DNA from: Mantis religiosa
Taxonomy: Eukaryota > Arthropoda > Insecta > Mantodea > Mantidae
DNA: 64,000 nucleotides
Direction of reading: 5' to 3'
NCBI GenBank assembly: GCA_030765055.1
Contig: JAUKNK010000327.1
Coordinates: 28,954 to 92,953 of the forward strand
Part shown: piece after piece, positions 24,266 through 35,750 of the stretch
Layout of the letters: each line of letters begins with the position of its first letter
Position numbering within the stretch: the stretch's first letter is position 1
Made by a program: the position numbers and the translations under genes
The notes under the pieces: generated by a model
Database searches by the model: none
Seen by the model: the letters and a program-made list of their open reading frames with translations, nothing else
Told to the model about the DNA's origin: nothing

Positions 24266-24859
24266 AGGAGAACGACAATACTAATGAAGGCGACACATAC
24301 TGGTATATGCACAAGTACCCCTGGTTATAGTAATGACATATCTACATTTTCCCATATATCTAAAATCCTCAAGGCTGCTGCCAAATGTCCAAGATATTAA
24401 TAGTTTAGACTAGCAAACTATTGTTTGCCAGTCCAACTTAGTAATAGAGACATCCATGGAAATAAAAAGTAGCTATGATTTCTCAACAGTATGTTTTATT
24501 CTCATAAGGCTTGAGTTCCCATACTTATTGCAGATGTATCTCTTGGTGTAAGTAGGTCTAACATAACCATCCCTGCAGTTTTCAAGATTTGGTAGATTAA
24601 AGTAAGGCGCAAAATATCAATATGAGTTTTTGCATACAAAGAGGTGCTTATAGATCTTAACAACCCGGACAAGGATGAAGAAATTTTCCTTCAAGAGTAT
24701 ATACATTGTTTTAAGTGTTCTTTTACAAGTAGTCTCTCCAAAACACCTTAAGACATGCATACATAAATTATTATTTAATCAAGCTTTCCAACAAAAAGAA
24801 GAAAATTTGGATTTTCTTCTACAAGAAGGATTGTATTTGCAATAATATGTGTGATATGT
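24266..24859. other. No recognisable feature
   Basis: AT-rich; nothing supported. Confidence 0.5.
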
Positions 24860-25212
24860 TGTTGTACAGTTTTGTACTGCTCCATTGTGTATATTACGTG
24901 ATTATTGCATTTGGGGTATACTGTTACAAGAGGTTCAAGAACATAGGAGAGACATCACAAACATTGACAACATGAAAGTTGTACTGACAGACGCCTCCAA
25001 CAACGTTACACTTCAAACTATCCAGAATGCCACCCGAAATTGGTTACAACGTCTACGCCGCTATGTGGAAGCCAAAGTGAATCATTTTGAGACCTTGCAT
25101 TGATTATGAACGTTCGAGTGACAGTGTCAGTAAAATATAAATTAAAATATGTATCCAACTCATATTACAGAATCTAAAAGACATTTCCTGCTTTTTGTGG
25201 GGCACCCTGTAT
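24860..25212 (+). pseudogene. Tc1/mariner-like transposase C-terminal fragment with its 3' end
   Basis: The frame 24885-25103 ends ATRNWLQRLRRYVEAKVNHFE then TLH and a stop, which resembles the last residues of a mariner-like transposase lineage (often ...C.E..G.HFEHLL). No DDE residue is left. About 90 bp beyond the stop the sequence reads TTTGTGGGGCACCCTGTATA, the kind of end seen in such elements. No left end was found, so the copy is 5'-truncated. Moderate confidence, since it rests on a short C-terminal signature. Confidence 0.5.
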
Positions 25213-25884
25213 AAAATGTACGGCACAATATAAAGGCAAATTGGGATTTTTAGTCGCTTTGGATATTATAAAATATATTTTAAGTGCTTAATATTCTAAT
25301 AAAAAGCAGGGGTTATATAGTGCAGAGGCAGCAGACGTATCTTTATTTTAATGTAGTTTCAGACCTCCATGCAGATTATCCCGAAAATTTATGGTTGTGA
25401 AGTTTACGAAAATATTTGTAAGATTTAAAAGAAATACAGGGGTGCAGCCCACAAATAATTATATCGTAATTAATTGATTCATGAACAGTTAGTTTACCTA
25501 CGTCACTGACAATGCTATTGCACTGAAAATAATATGAACTGTTGTGTGAGTTTTTTCAAGGACAAATACTTCCTACATTGCTATTACCTACTGCAGAGGC
25601 CTCATGTTTTTCGTTTTTCATAATAAGTACTTCCTTAGGTCTTAAAAATTCAAAATTGCACATGTTCAGATAATCTGTATTTGGTTAGGAATCGGTATGG
25701 GCTTGTAAACCTGTATGGTGCTTAGTCAGTTTTAAAAAGTTGCACACCAGAATTTTAAAAACATTCTTATTATCCAAGTAATTAAAATTGAAAAATATTG
25801 TCTTCCTGCATGTTTGTTTTTCATTCAGTTCTAAGCCTTTTTTAAAATTTCATCCGACTTCAAAGGTTATTTCCAGAAAATTCT
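25213..25884. other. No recognisable feature
   Basis: AT-rich; nothing supported. Confidence 0.5.
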
Positions 25885-26260
25885 TCTTTTTCTTTAACTC
25901 GATTTAGGCCATTTAGCCTGTTCCGGCTCCTAAGTCTTGCTCCTTGCATCTTTTCCTCGGTCTTCCTAGATTTCTTCGTTCTTGCGGTTGGTAATTGTAT
26001 ACTGGAATTCTATTTCTATCCATTCGGTTGAGATGGTGCTTCCATTTGGTACTGTATTCTATTATAGCTTTATTTAATTCTGCTATTTTTAATTGTCGTA
26101 CTTCACCATTTTGTTTTTTTGCCTAGTCTTGTATATCCAGCTGTGCTTCTAAGGAACTTCATTTCTGCTGTTTGTACACTTCTTTTACCTTGAAACATTG
26201 TCCATGTTTCTGAACCATACGTTACAATTGGGATAGCCATTGCTTTATACAATTGCATTA
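25885..26260 (-). pseudogene. RTE-like retrotransposon 3' end, minus strand
   Basis: Minus-strand reading gives LYKAMAIPIVTYGSETWTMF, QTAEMKFLRSTAGYTRLGK, then in another frame NGEVRQLKIAELNKAIIEY, KWKHHLNRM and GRPRKRC. The motif order is that of the thumb and C-terminus of the RTE-like family. One frameshift follows GKKTKW. The 3' tail is A/G-rich (AAAGAAAAAGAAG). Confidence 0.8.
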
Positions 26261-26486
26261 TTTCCAGAAAATTAAAAGTACAAATTTCATTGGTCATGAA
26301 AATAATTTAAACATATGGTATTATAAGCAAAATTTTAGAGTAACTTTTGGGAAAATCAAAACCTCCCTTTATATTTTCTTGCGAAAGTGTAGTTAGGGAT
26401 TTTTTTCCCTGGAAACGAGGTAATATAGCATTATGATCCACTTCTGAGTCATATTTAAACTTTCATGTCTTGGATTCATGAAGTTA

Positions 26487-27372
<886 letters not shown>

Positions 27373-27898
27373 ATTTTCATATAAAGGTTAGTTTGTAATG
27401 CGGAAATTTTCTTGTAAGCTAGTTAATATTGTATTATTATCCGGTTCTGAGCCTTACGTTTAAATGTTCACGTCTCTAGCTCATCTTCAAGTTAGTTTAA
27501 AAGTTGCTGTGTGTAGACTGTAGAGAGTAGTTTGGGATTGGGGTTATTTTCGTAAGGTAGTTAATATTGCAGCCTCATTCACTTTTGAGCTATATTTAAA
27601 GTTTCAAGTATTTGTCTCATTGGGAAGTTTAAAATTGATTGCAAAAGTTGTATCGAACAGAGAAACAGAAAATAAAACGAGTTAATAAAAAATTTAATAA
27701 AAATAAAATTAATGTAAACACGGAAAAGCCATTGTACTATGGAAAGTATACAAGAAACAAATTATTAATTAAATTATACAAAACAAAAACAATTCCGTAA
27801 TTAACATACCCATATTATGAGTGTGGCTATGTTATGTTTATAATGTGGAACTAATTAGAGACGGAACTAATTATTAGCTAAAATTACATTACTATTGG
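27373..27898. other. No recognisable feature
   Basis: AT-rich sequence between the TAA array and the MITE; nothing supported. Confidence 0.45.
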
Positions 27899-28312
27899 TA
27901 GACCGCAAACAAAATGAAGTCGGTGTGCGCATGCGCGAGGAGAGCCTTCTCCCCTTCTCGCCATCCAAACATCCCTCCCTTCCTGCATGTGACACAGGCA
28001 AACCACATGAAACGTATTTTAATACTCTTTCGATTTTCAAAGTTAACAGAAAGTAATTACCTCGAACATGACCTCACAATCGATCAACAAATAGATAGAA
28101 TCATAGTTTCTTTAAACTCTGAGGAACAAAGCAGTGATTCGATAGAAAATGCATAGAGTGAATCTAACAGTGAATGAGAAAACGAGTGAAACAGATGACC
28201 AGTTCAGCCCGCGCGATGGAGGAGAGGCAACCTAAATTGATGGTAGAGGGTGAAGCTAGAGGACTCCAGTGTTGGTTAGCCACGCCTCCAACTACATTTT
28301 GTTCGCGGTCTA
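27899..28312. mobile_element. Non-autonomous DNA transposon, 414 bp
   Basis: Ends are TAGACCGCAAACAAAATG and the reverse complement of CATTTTGTTCGCGGTCTA; matching continues to about 23 bp with few mismatches. Flanking 8-mers ACTATTGG and GTTATAGG agree at 5 of 8 positions, which could be a decayed 8-bp target duplication of hAT or P type. An open frame (27914-28156) overlaps the left end and includes LTIDQQIDRIIVSLNSEE, but I recognise no transposase domain in it. Superfamily uncertain. Confidence 0.7.
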
Positions 28313-28444
28313 GTTATAGGAAAAGTCGAATACCAAAGAAAAACCGTAAAGGAAACATAGAAATTCCACAGGAACTAAACTAAACATATTAATGTATTTG
28401 AAGCCAACATTTAGAAAGAATGTTGGAAACAAGATTACCTAACA

Positions 28445-28550
28445 TTATAACAATATACAGGTCATAGAAGGGAACAGAACAAGAGGACGCCCAAACGCAA
28501 GATGAAAGGTTAGAATTTCTTGAAGTCGGAACCTAAGCTATAGAAGTTGA
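28445..28550 (+). pseudogene. RTE-like 3' terminal fragment
   Basis: Contains AACAAGAGGACGCCCAAACG (the GRPR region) and TTCTTGAAGTCGGAACC, the post-stop tail also seen at 17580. Only about 105 bp of the element remains. Confidence 0.65.
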
Positions 28551-29127
28551 TAATGAATTATTTCAATGAATATAAGGAAGACCTTTTTTTTAAAAAAAAA
28601 TAATATAACAGTTATGTATATAATATCAAGGCAACGACCTTTTTCACATGCTGATATGAGACGATAGTAAAAAATGAGGATAAATGCTTTAAGGACTTTC
28701 AATGTCATCAGGCTTATGTCAAGCATGTTATTTTGTTTATTTGAAACATCCTTGAGTCGCGGAAAGAAAGAAACAAAAACCAAAAAGGAACAGCTCACGT
28801 ACGGGGTTGAAAATTGGGAACATAATTTACGTCCACTTCCATTTGCAGAGAACCAGTTATTAGCAGTAAAGAGGCAATGTGATTTAGAATATATGGACGA
28901 GCATCATAAACAGGGAGTCATATTTGGTAAAGACAGATTGAATGCTTCTTAGAGAACCGTTGGAGAATTAGGGTGTGGATAAAAGTGCATGTCTTAATGA
29001 GATCATCGCATTTATTTGGACTTTTAAACGTAGCCAATATACGATGTCTAAGAAATGGAGTGAAATTGAAAGTGCCACAAAATAGCACGTGAAGACGGAA
29101 CAAGGGTAAGAAGAGTGAACACAGAGT

Positions 29128-29130
<3 letters not shown>
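28551..29130. other. No recognisable feature
   Basis: A T8A9 self-complementary run lies at 28584-28600. A weak purine-rich open frame is at 28674-28952. No known motif. Confidence 0.4.

Positions 29131-29187
<57 letters not shown>
29131..29187. repeat. (AT)n microsatellite
   Basis: About 57 bp of alternating AT with one G interruption. Confidence 0.98.
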
Positions 29188-29189
<2 letters not shown>

Positions 29190-29331
29190 TTCGTTATCAG
29201 TTCTGCTTATAAAGTCGACCCTGAAACAACAGAGCAGTTTGAGAAAATGGAGGTATTTTCTAGAATAACTACAGTCCTTAAGTTTAGTTACATTCATGGT
29301 ATCCTTGGGTTAAACATGAGATTTAGGGCTA

Positions 29332-29600
<269 letters not shown>

Positions 29601-31242
29601 GAACTTTTCTGAACATTTTGATATATAATTTAGCGTTAGGAACGCATTGCAAGTATATTTAATATAATTTTGAAAATTTCTGCTGCATCGGACTCTCATT
29701 TTCATCATTTCAGAAAAAAAATTATAACTTTTGAACTAGTTGGGTTAAGAATATAAAATTTAGCTCATTTTATAGTGGAATTTACGGTGCAGCGATTGGC
29801 ATCACTCTTGTTAAGGTGGCCGCTGTTTGTGCAAGGGAAAAATAATAAACATTGGAATTTTAAAAGTTGAGTTTTTTCTCTGTTTTCAGTTTAATATTCC
29901 CGTACAATACATTTTATGTCATAAAAGTAGAGCTTTCTCAAAAATATGAAAGATAAATATCTCTAATTTTATATACTAATTACTTTTGTGGATATACTTT
30001 TGTTTTGATTAGTGAAATATTTTGTTTATAAAATGTTTTTGGATAGTAAATTAAAGGAAAAGTTGTTGCTGTAGAAACAAATTTCTAACATTTACAAACA
30101 TGGAACTTTTCAAAAAACTAGATGGATACACTTAAAAACATTGTCTGAAACAGCTGAAAAAAGTTCATATTGATATCTGTACAAGTTCCAGAGCAAAGTG
30201 CACCTTAAGATAGCAATTTTAACGTTCGCGGGATAGAGATTTTACTCTCTCCTTAAGCCCTCCCATTCTCTAGATCATGATATTTGCTTCATTTATTCCA
30301 CCAAACGTAGAAGGTATACTGGACAAATAGATATATCTTAACCCCAATATTGAAACATTTAACAAAAGCTTAAGAAATTGCTTTGCTCCAAACTCAATTT
30401 TTCAATAAGAGTAACATTTGAGTGATAAAGTAAGCGTTACAGGATGGAGAAAAGACAAATAAAAATGAAGAGACTCTGTGAGAACTACGATGAGTTATGA
30501 TGAATTTCTTGAAAATGTTTTTCAAGATGGGTAGAAAAGATGAAAGTAAATTCACTGAATATATACAGCGGACAGGACTTGAAATGCACGTTTTAAGAGA
30601 ATAAAAGCAACAGTTATGTGTTTAAGTAAGAGACAAAAGCAAATGATTCATGAATTGTTATTTCCCCCCTGCCTTAGAGAATTAAGCGGAAGTTGTGTTT
30701 GAGAACGTGAACGTGCCTTAAAACTCTTGGATGTGCGGGTCGATGATCACAAAGAGCAGGTGTGCATTCCAAGACGCGCTTCTTCACCGCAAACCATCGG
30801 GGATCGAAGCACCGATAAAATACATTCATTTCATTAAGCCAAGCGATTTTCCTCACGTAAGTCATGTAAAACGCATGGCAAAAACCATGTAGTAAATATC
30901 ACAGAGATTTCCTCACGTCTCTCAGTCGTAGCTTGCCTCTTGCTAAAGTCTGTTACGTGAGTGGTTTCTCTTACAGTGACTGCAAAGGCAAATCCCCCCG
31001 CCCCTTTTTGAGTTGTAATTGTGGGTGTTCCAGTAATACTACAAATAAACAGGTCTTGGTAAATAGGAAAATGAAAAGATATATCACTATTTAACGGCAG
31101 TGAGTGCCAACAATAGAATTGTAATCGAAATGCTTCCGCTAATCTTCAATTTTTGAATATACAATGTATATTATCGACTTTGAGAACCGTAAGTCGAGAT
31201 TTTAAAACAGCATCACTTCCAAATACTAAAATGTAATAACAT
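29601..31242. other. No recognisable feature
   Basis: About 1.6 kb, very AT-rich in its first 900 bp. Nothing matched to other parts of the window. A minus-strand 63-codon frame (30674-30865) sits in a GC-richer patch and has no motif. Confidence 0.4.
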
Positions 31243-31495
31243 ATATGCCCGATTTCACCAACAGATGTTAAAATCGACGTTAACAAATGTAACGTAACAA
31301 TTGTCATAGCGCTAACACGACTGTTAAATTTCTTGCATTTCACCAACCTGTTTTCTGAAAATGTTAACAAACACGTGTTAGCGCTAAGAAACGTGTAAGT
31401 ATTACAGCTATAGAAGGCTATGGATGAGACGTATTATGTACTGCGATGCGCTTTTGCTTTAATTTTCGTCTGCACAGTGCACACAGCTGAAAAAA

Positions 31496-31758
31496 ATGGC
31501 TGGTGAACAAAATCGTAAACAAAAGCCGTGAGACAAATTTCATCGATGGAGAATGAATTGTTAATTGAATTGGTGGCGAAGTGTAAGGATATCGTGGAAA
31601 ATGAGAGAACGGATGCGGTGAATGTAAGAGATAAAGACGTCACGTGGGAAAATATTGGAAATGAATTTAATACAAATGCATATTTCATTACTACACGCAC
31701 CAAACAACTTCATCAGTATTACCTAAATTTAAAACGAGGTGCGAATAAGGACAAGTGA
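31496..31758 (+). pseudogene. Harbinger-associated Myb/SANT-like DNA-binding protein, frameshifted N-terminus
   Basis: Reads MAGEQNRKQKP from the ATG at 31496, then a stop; an indel moves the reading to the next frame, which carries SSMENELLIELVAKCKDIVE, ERTDAVNVRDKDVTWENIGN and RTKQLHQYYLNLKRGANKDK then stop. The spaced Trp/Leu positions and the T..K.L...Y.NLK..A end fit the Myb/SANT-like domain (Myb_DNA-bind_5 type) found in insect transposon-derived proteins. Known role in PIF/Harbinger: a partner that helps transposase reach DNA and the nucleus. The last 14 codons are reused as the start of the tandem repeat. An ATG at 31546 could start the main frame, which would omit nothing from the domain core. 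Confidence 0.75.
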
Positions 31759-32405
31759 CTTGAACGTTTCAAGATGGGAGGTGCACAATGTATTATGCAC
31801 ACAATTCAGTGAATTATAAAGTCGCAAAGTTATTAATACTTGACGCAAAGGCGAGATCGGCATATTCCTTTCGATGCATGTTCTGACTCAGTATTACCTA
31901 AATTTAAAACGAGGTGCGAATAAGGACAAGTGACTTGAAGGTTTCAAGACGGGAGGTGCTCAATGTATTATCCACATAATTCAGTGAATTATAAAATCGC
32001 AAATTTATTAATACTTGAAGCTAAGGCGAGATCGCCATACTCCTTTCCATGCATGTTCTAACTCAGTATTACGTAAATTTAAAACTAAGAGCAAAGGACA
32101 AGTAACTTGAACGTTTCAAGACGGGAGATGGACAGTGTATTATCCACATAATTCAGTGAATTATAAAATAGCAAAGTTATTAATAGTTGAAGCAAGGGCG
32201 AGATTGGCATATTCCTTTCGATGCATTTTCTAACTCAGTATTACGTAAATTTAAAACGAGGAGCGAAGGACAAGTGACTTGAACGTTTCAAGACGGGAGA
32301 TGGACAGTGTATTATCCACATATTCAGTGAATTATAAACTCGCAAAGTTATTAATATTTGAAGCAAAGGCGAGATCGGCATATTCCTTTCGATGCATGTT
32401 CTAAC
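31714..32405. repeat. Four-copy tandem repeat, 172-175 bp unit, inside the Harbinger element
   Basis: Units start at 31714, 31889, 32064 and 32236, each with CAGTATTAC followed by TAAATTTAAAAC. Each holds the last codons and stop of the Myb-like ORF in plus orientation and, in minus orientation, a transposase piece encoding ERNMPISPLLQILITLRVYN. So each unit spans the same ORF1/ORF2 deletion junction. Copies differ by scattered substitutions and small indels. Confidence 0.92.
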
Positions 32406-32620
32406 CTCTCTTGCACTTCCGCAGTAACCTTCATAGCAACTTGTTTCGACAGTCTGTAGAAAATTTTCTTCTGATAGGTCCTCAAAATAATTTCTCCTCA
32501 TAGGCCGTACTCTATTACGCATGCCATTTAGACGGTCTGAAATATAGCAAATCGACATCAACAGCTGAGTTCATGCTCGCCATCTTGACTATTTACAATT
32601 GTTAAGGACTTAACACCAGA
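32320..32620 (-). pseudogene. Harbinger-like transposase N-terminal relic
   Basis: On the minus strand a start reads MASMNSAVDVDLLYFRPS before a stop; the next frame gives RMRNRVRPMRRNYFEDLSEE in slightly altered form, then ERNMPISPLLQILITLRVYN. The YFE.LS...F block and the (I/L)SPL.QLLITLR(F/Y)Y motif are typical of the region before the DDE domain in PIF/Harbinger transposases. The homology ends inside the last tandem unit. No catalytic residue is present. It faces the Myb-like ORF convergently. Confidence 0.7.
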
Positions 32621-32754
32621 AATTTGACTTGTTAGTTTAACAAGAGATTTGATACGAGTGTTACACTAACACATGTTGGTGAAATGCAATTTTTGTTATA
32701 GCTAATGCTAAACTCGTGTTAAGTCTTAACATCCGTTGGTGAAATCGGGCAATA

Positions 32755-33210
32755 ATGTTACACTCACATATCTTTACTCACATTTCTACAAGCTATTCTC
32801 ACTAAACCTTCCTTCATCTGCTTCATGTTAAGGTGATAAACATTTGTACAATGTACATATGTGTATCGTTTTCTTTCTCCATTCTTTCCATGTCCTATCC
32901 ACTTTCCTTTACTGCTACATATAATTGGTGTAAATAGTTTGCCAATTTTTCATAATACAGACGTGACACTTAAAACTACCATATTAAACATCTACTGTCA
33001 TTTTCAGCAGCGTAAAGGGGACTTTAAAGAGATTTTTAAAATCTTACCTATAGGTAAATAATATTATTTAGTGTAAAGTGCATGTTTCCTTTCTCCAATG
33101 CTTGCTAGATAAGTAGAGAGGAACGCTTGCATTTCATCTTATAATTCGATATACACATCATACTGTAAATTTCTTTGAAAAATACACACTTTATGGTCCC
33201 GTGAACTAAA
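32755..33210. other. No recognisable feature
   Basis: AT-rich; nothing supported. Confidence 0.45.
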
Positions 33211-33300
33211 ATAGGCGCGCTCTGGTCGAGTGTTTAGAACGCTTGGTTCTCAGCAAGGTCTCCGGGTCCTCCGGTTTCCCCCGCCAGAATTACACCAATT
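33211..33300 (+). repeat. tRNA-like SINE head fragment (family H)
   Basis: GGCGCGCTCTGGTCGAGTGT then TTAGAACGCTTGGTTCTCAG looks like the first half of a tRNA-derived SINE (D-arm and anticodon arm). The B-box and body are replaced, about 20 bp on, by the RTE-like fragment. Confidence 0.5.
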
Positions 33301-33324
33301 GCTCCAGCATCGTTATTATTATTG

Positions 33325-34112
33325 TAATATCCCTTACATTCGCAGATGACCAGGTTATTATCTCTAGCTCAGAAAATAATCTTCAGAAGGCAATACACGA
33401 GCCAAACAAAATTTTAAAGGAGTTTAATATGACTATATCTTCAAATAAAAGTAAAGTGATGGCTTTTAAAGGTAAAGAGAGTGTTAGTTCCAAAATTGTA
33501 ATAGAAAATAATAATATATAACAAGTAGACAACAATATATCTAATAAATATAAATATAATAAATATAAATAAAATGTAAATAACAATATATATAACAATT
33601 TCAAATACTTGGATTATCACACGTCATATAAGAAAGAAACAGATATAATTAAAAAGTCAGAAATATTTAACTATATAAATGGAACAACAAAAAGAAGTCT
33701 AGAAAATAAAGGAAGTAAAAATACCATTCTAAAATTTTACAAAGTAATGTCAGTACCTAATATATGGCAGCGAAGTGTGGGTCATAAATGAAAAAGATAA
33801 AAGAAAACTTCAGGCAAATGAAATGAAATTCATAATAAGCATTGCGGGAAAGTGAAAAATTGACCACAAACGAAATGAAGATGTACGCGAAGAGTTAGAG
33901 ATATTCGACCTGAATGACAGAGCACAAGAATGTTGAAGTAAATGGGTAACCCATGTACAAAACATGGAGAAAGATTACCACGCTATTTTATGAACTTATA
34001 GACCAGTAGGAAAGAGGACCATGGGAAGACCAAGAAAACGGTAGAACCAATAACATAAATTATATGGACTGCAACCGGCAGTAATGCCTAAAACATGAAG
34101 GAAGATAATGAT
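33325..34112 (+). pseudogene. RTE-like reverse transcriptase pseudogene, from catalytic box to 3' end
   Basis: Begins LTFADDQVIISSSENNLQ (catalytic box), then NMTISSNKSKVMAFKGKE, KIVIENNNI and a stop. An AT-rich duplication at 33527-33597 splits the next block; after it come FKYLDYHTSYKKETDI, GTTKRSLENKGSK, ILKFYKVMSVPN, MKFIISIAGK-like, DVREELEIFDL and GKRTMGRPRKR, in changing frames. It is the only fragment besides 2446 that keeps FADD, and it continues where that one stops. At least three frame changes and stops make it dead. It ends near GAAGGAAGATAATGATCA. Confidence 0.85.
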
Positions 34113-34259
34113 CATCTTTCCTATCATTTCATGTCCCCTCATTCTGTCAACCACTTCCCTCACTCTCATAATAGACATAGGGCTGATCACTCATCCTGGA
34201 TTCTCTCTTTCACTGATCCAGAAATTCCGTTCCTCAGCAAAACAATACTACCCTGGCTG

Positions 34260-34512
34260 GCCCCGTAGCTCAGTCGGTAGAGCACCTGCCTGCGGTTCGA
34301 TTTTTGGCGGTGGGGTTGGGGATTTTTCTCCGACCAAGATAATTCCTCATCTTCCCCAGAGTCTGGAAGTATGAATGAGAGTGTAATGTGTGCGTGATCT
34401 AATGATTAAAAACCAAAAAGATAGCGAGTTAACACCTTCAGTATGTTCCAAAGGAGAACGGCCGCCGATATGACCATAACAGTTAAAGGCGGGCTATAAA
34501 TGGAACAAGGGG
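34260..34512 (+). repeat. SINE family B, copy with deleted anticodon arm
   Basis: GCCCCGTAGCTCAGTCGGTA head, then about 20 bp of the anticodon arm and variable region are missing before CGGTTCGATTTTTGGCGGTG. Body shares TTTTTCTCCGACCAAGATAA and TTAAAGGCGGGCTATAAATG with 8651. A G12 run (34509-34520) marks the 3' end. Confidence 0.88.
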
Positions 34513-34785
34513 GGGGGGGGAGACTACCCTGACACTACGAAGTGGTATAAGGGCAGTTAAAGAAGAAGAATAAAAACAAATTTAAAATCAAGTTCATACA
34601 TAAGTAGGAACGTTTTATTTGCCATCGTAGCAAATGGAACCATCGGAGTAATGAAATACATAACAATGCCTCTGGAGTGATGAAATGTGCAGTGTTTAAC
34701 GTCCACTTTTACTACACACTACACACGGCACCGCAGTTGGTGACACAAATGGTACATGAGATAAAGATGGAGCACCGGTAGAATG

Positions 34786-34838
34786 TGATGGCGGGGGAAA
34801 CCGGAGAATACGGGGGAAACCCACTCCAGCGCCGTGTT
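34786..34838 (+). repeat. Unclassified interspersed repeat, shared core copy 1
   Basis: GGAAACCGGAGAATACGGGG and CCAGCGCCGTGTT recur at 48539-48590 with about the same spacing. Family and full borders unknown. Confidence 0.6.
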
Positions 34839-35130
34839 ATTATCCTCTGGAGATATTAACAGTTCAATGCCAACGTCTTGAAATTAATGCTGTATACTCG
34901 ATTCCCTGCATTGTATTATTAATTATTTGTGTGTGAAACCCATTGTGCCATTTTTATCATGTCCTGTTGGTTATAGCAACATAGGCTTTCACGGCCGACA
35001 CAATCCAGTAAGATTTTAGTGGTTTCCGGGTTTACTGGCCGTGATCTAGTAGGAAAAACTGAAGTTCCTGACGTTTCGCTCTTACGTGCGTCGAGCATCC
35101 TCTGAGGACTCGTGGCAAACTGGAGTTATG

Positions 35131-35640
35131 TGCAGAGGTTCTACTCCCATTAGCTCTGAACCCGTAGGACCAAGGACCCGGGCCTCCTACCCGGGAGCGA
35201 TGCATACTACGGGGCTCTTTCCATAGGGTAATAACTGATTTCTTAAAAAGCCCCCTCCCCCCGCTGAGCACAACGTCAAGACGGGTGGAAGTGGATACGC
35301 CACTTATACGCGTCAACCCCGCAGGGAAGACTACCGAAAACCTCGGTGGGGCCGCCTGGTGATCTAGCACACCTTCTACTAGCTCTGCAGGCTAGTACCC
35401 GGGACTTAGGCAACCCTCTAGCCCCTCTTGGCGGCAGTAGCCTGGCCGGAGGTACGCAATTCCCCGTGGATGTCGGGAACACACTGCCCCCTGAGTCCAA
35501 CCCAATTCGAACAACTCCCATTCAAGGAGGGGCTCGGCTGTTCGGCCCGAGGTTCCTCTAGTAACGTCAGAGGTACCACGTGTGCTAAGGGTCCGCAGCG
35601 CCCGCACCTCGGCAGCCCGGATCCCCTCCCCTACGGGCAA
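35131..35640 (+). repeat. GC-rich interspersed repeat, copy 3 (inside Penelope-like arms)
   Basis: Starts TGCAGAGGTTCTACTCCCAT, with CCCGTAGGACCAAGGACCCG, GATCTAGCACACCTTCTACT, TTCGGCCCGAGGTTCCTC and CTCCCCTACGGGCAAACT. The recurring peptide frame reads PPGDLAHLLLALQASTR without the stop seen in copies 1 and 2. An internal segment after GGGAGCGATGCATACTACGG is shorter than in copy 2. Confidence 0.85.
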
Positions 35641-35750
35641 ACTAGAGTGGCTCCGAAATAAGGCAACAATTATAGCCAACAGGAGGGAAGAAGGTGGTCT
35701 CACTTATATAATTGGTGCCATATGCCGGAGCCACTGTAGTTTGCCATGAG

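Larger units (their letters stand above)
31246..32751. mobile_element. PIF/Harbinger-like DNA transposon, internally deleted and rearranged
   Basis: A 1506-bp element. Left end TGCCCGATTTCACCAACAGA mirrors the right end, whose reverse complement starts TGCCCGATTTCACCAACGGA. It is flanked on both sides by ATA, consistent with a 3-bp target duplication. A second TTGCATTTCACCAAC block recurs inside each end, and TTAAC/GTTAA hexamer-like motifs are frequent in both subterminal regions. Between the ends lie a Myb/SANT-like ORF on plus, a four-unit tandem repeat and a transposase N-terminal relic on minus. Two ORFs (Myb-like and DDE transposase) are the known content of PIF/Harbinger elements. The catalytic DDE part is gone, so it cannot move by itself. 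Confidence 0.85.

Noticed and set aside
28584..28600. T8A9 hairpin as a terminator
   Set aside because: Short self-complementary A/T runs are expected in AT-rich DNA and no transcription unit ends here.
29115..29190. Promoter-like TATA cluster
   Set aside because: It is a simple (AT)n repeat with no gene downstream.
31714..32405. CRISPR-like array
   Set aside because: The 175-bp units adjoin directly with no spacers, and lie inside an animal DNA transposon.
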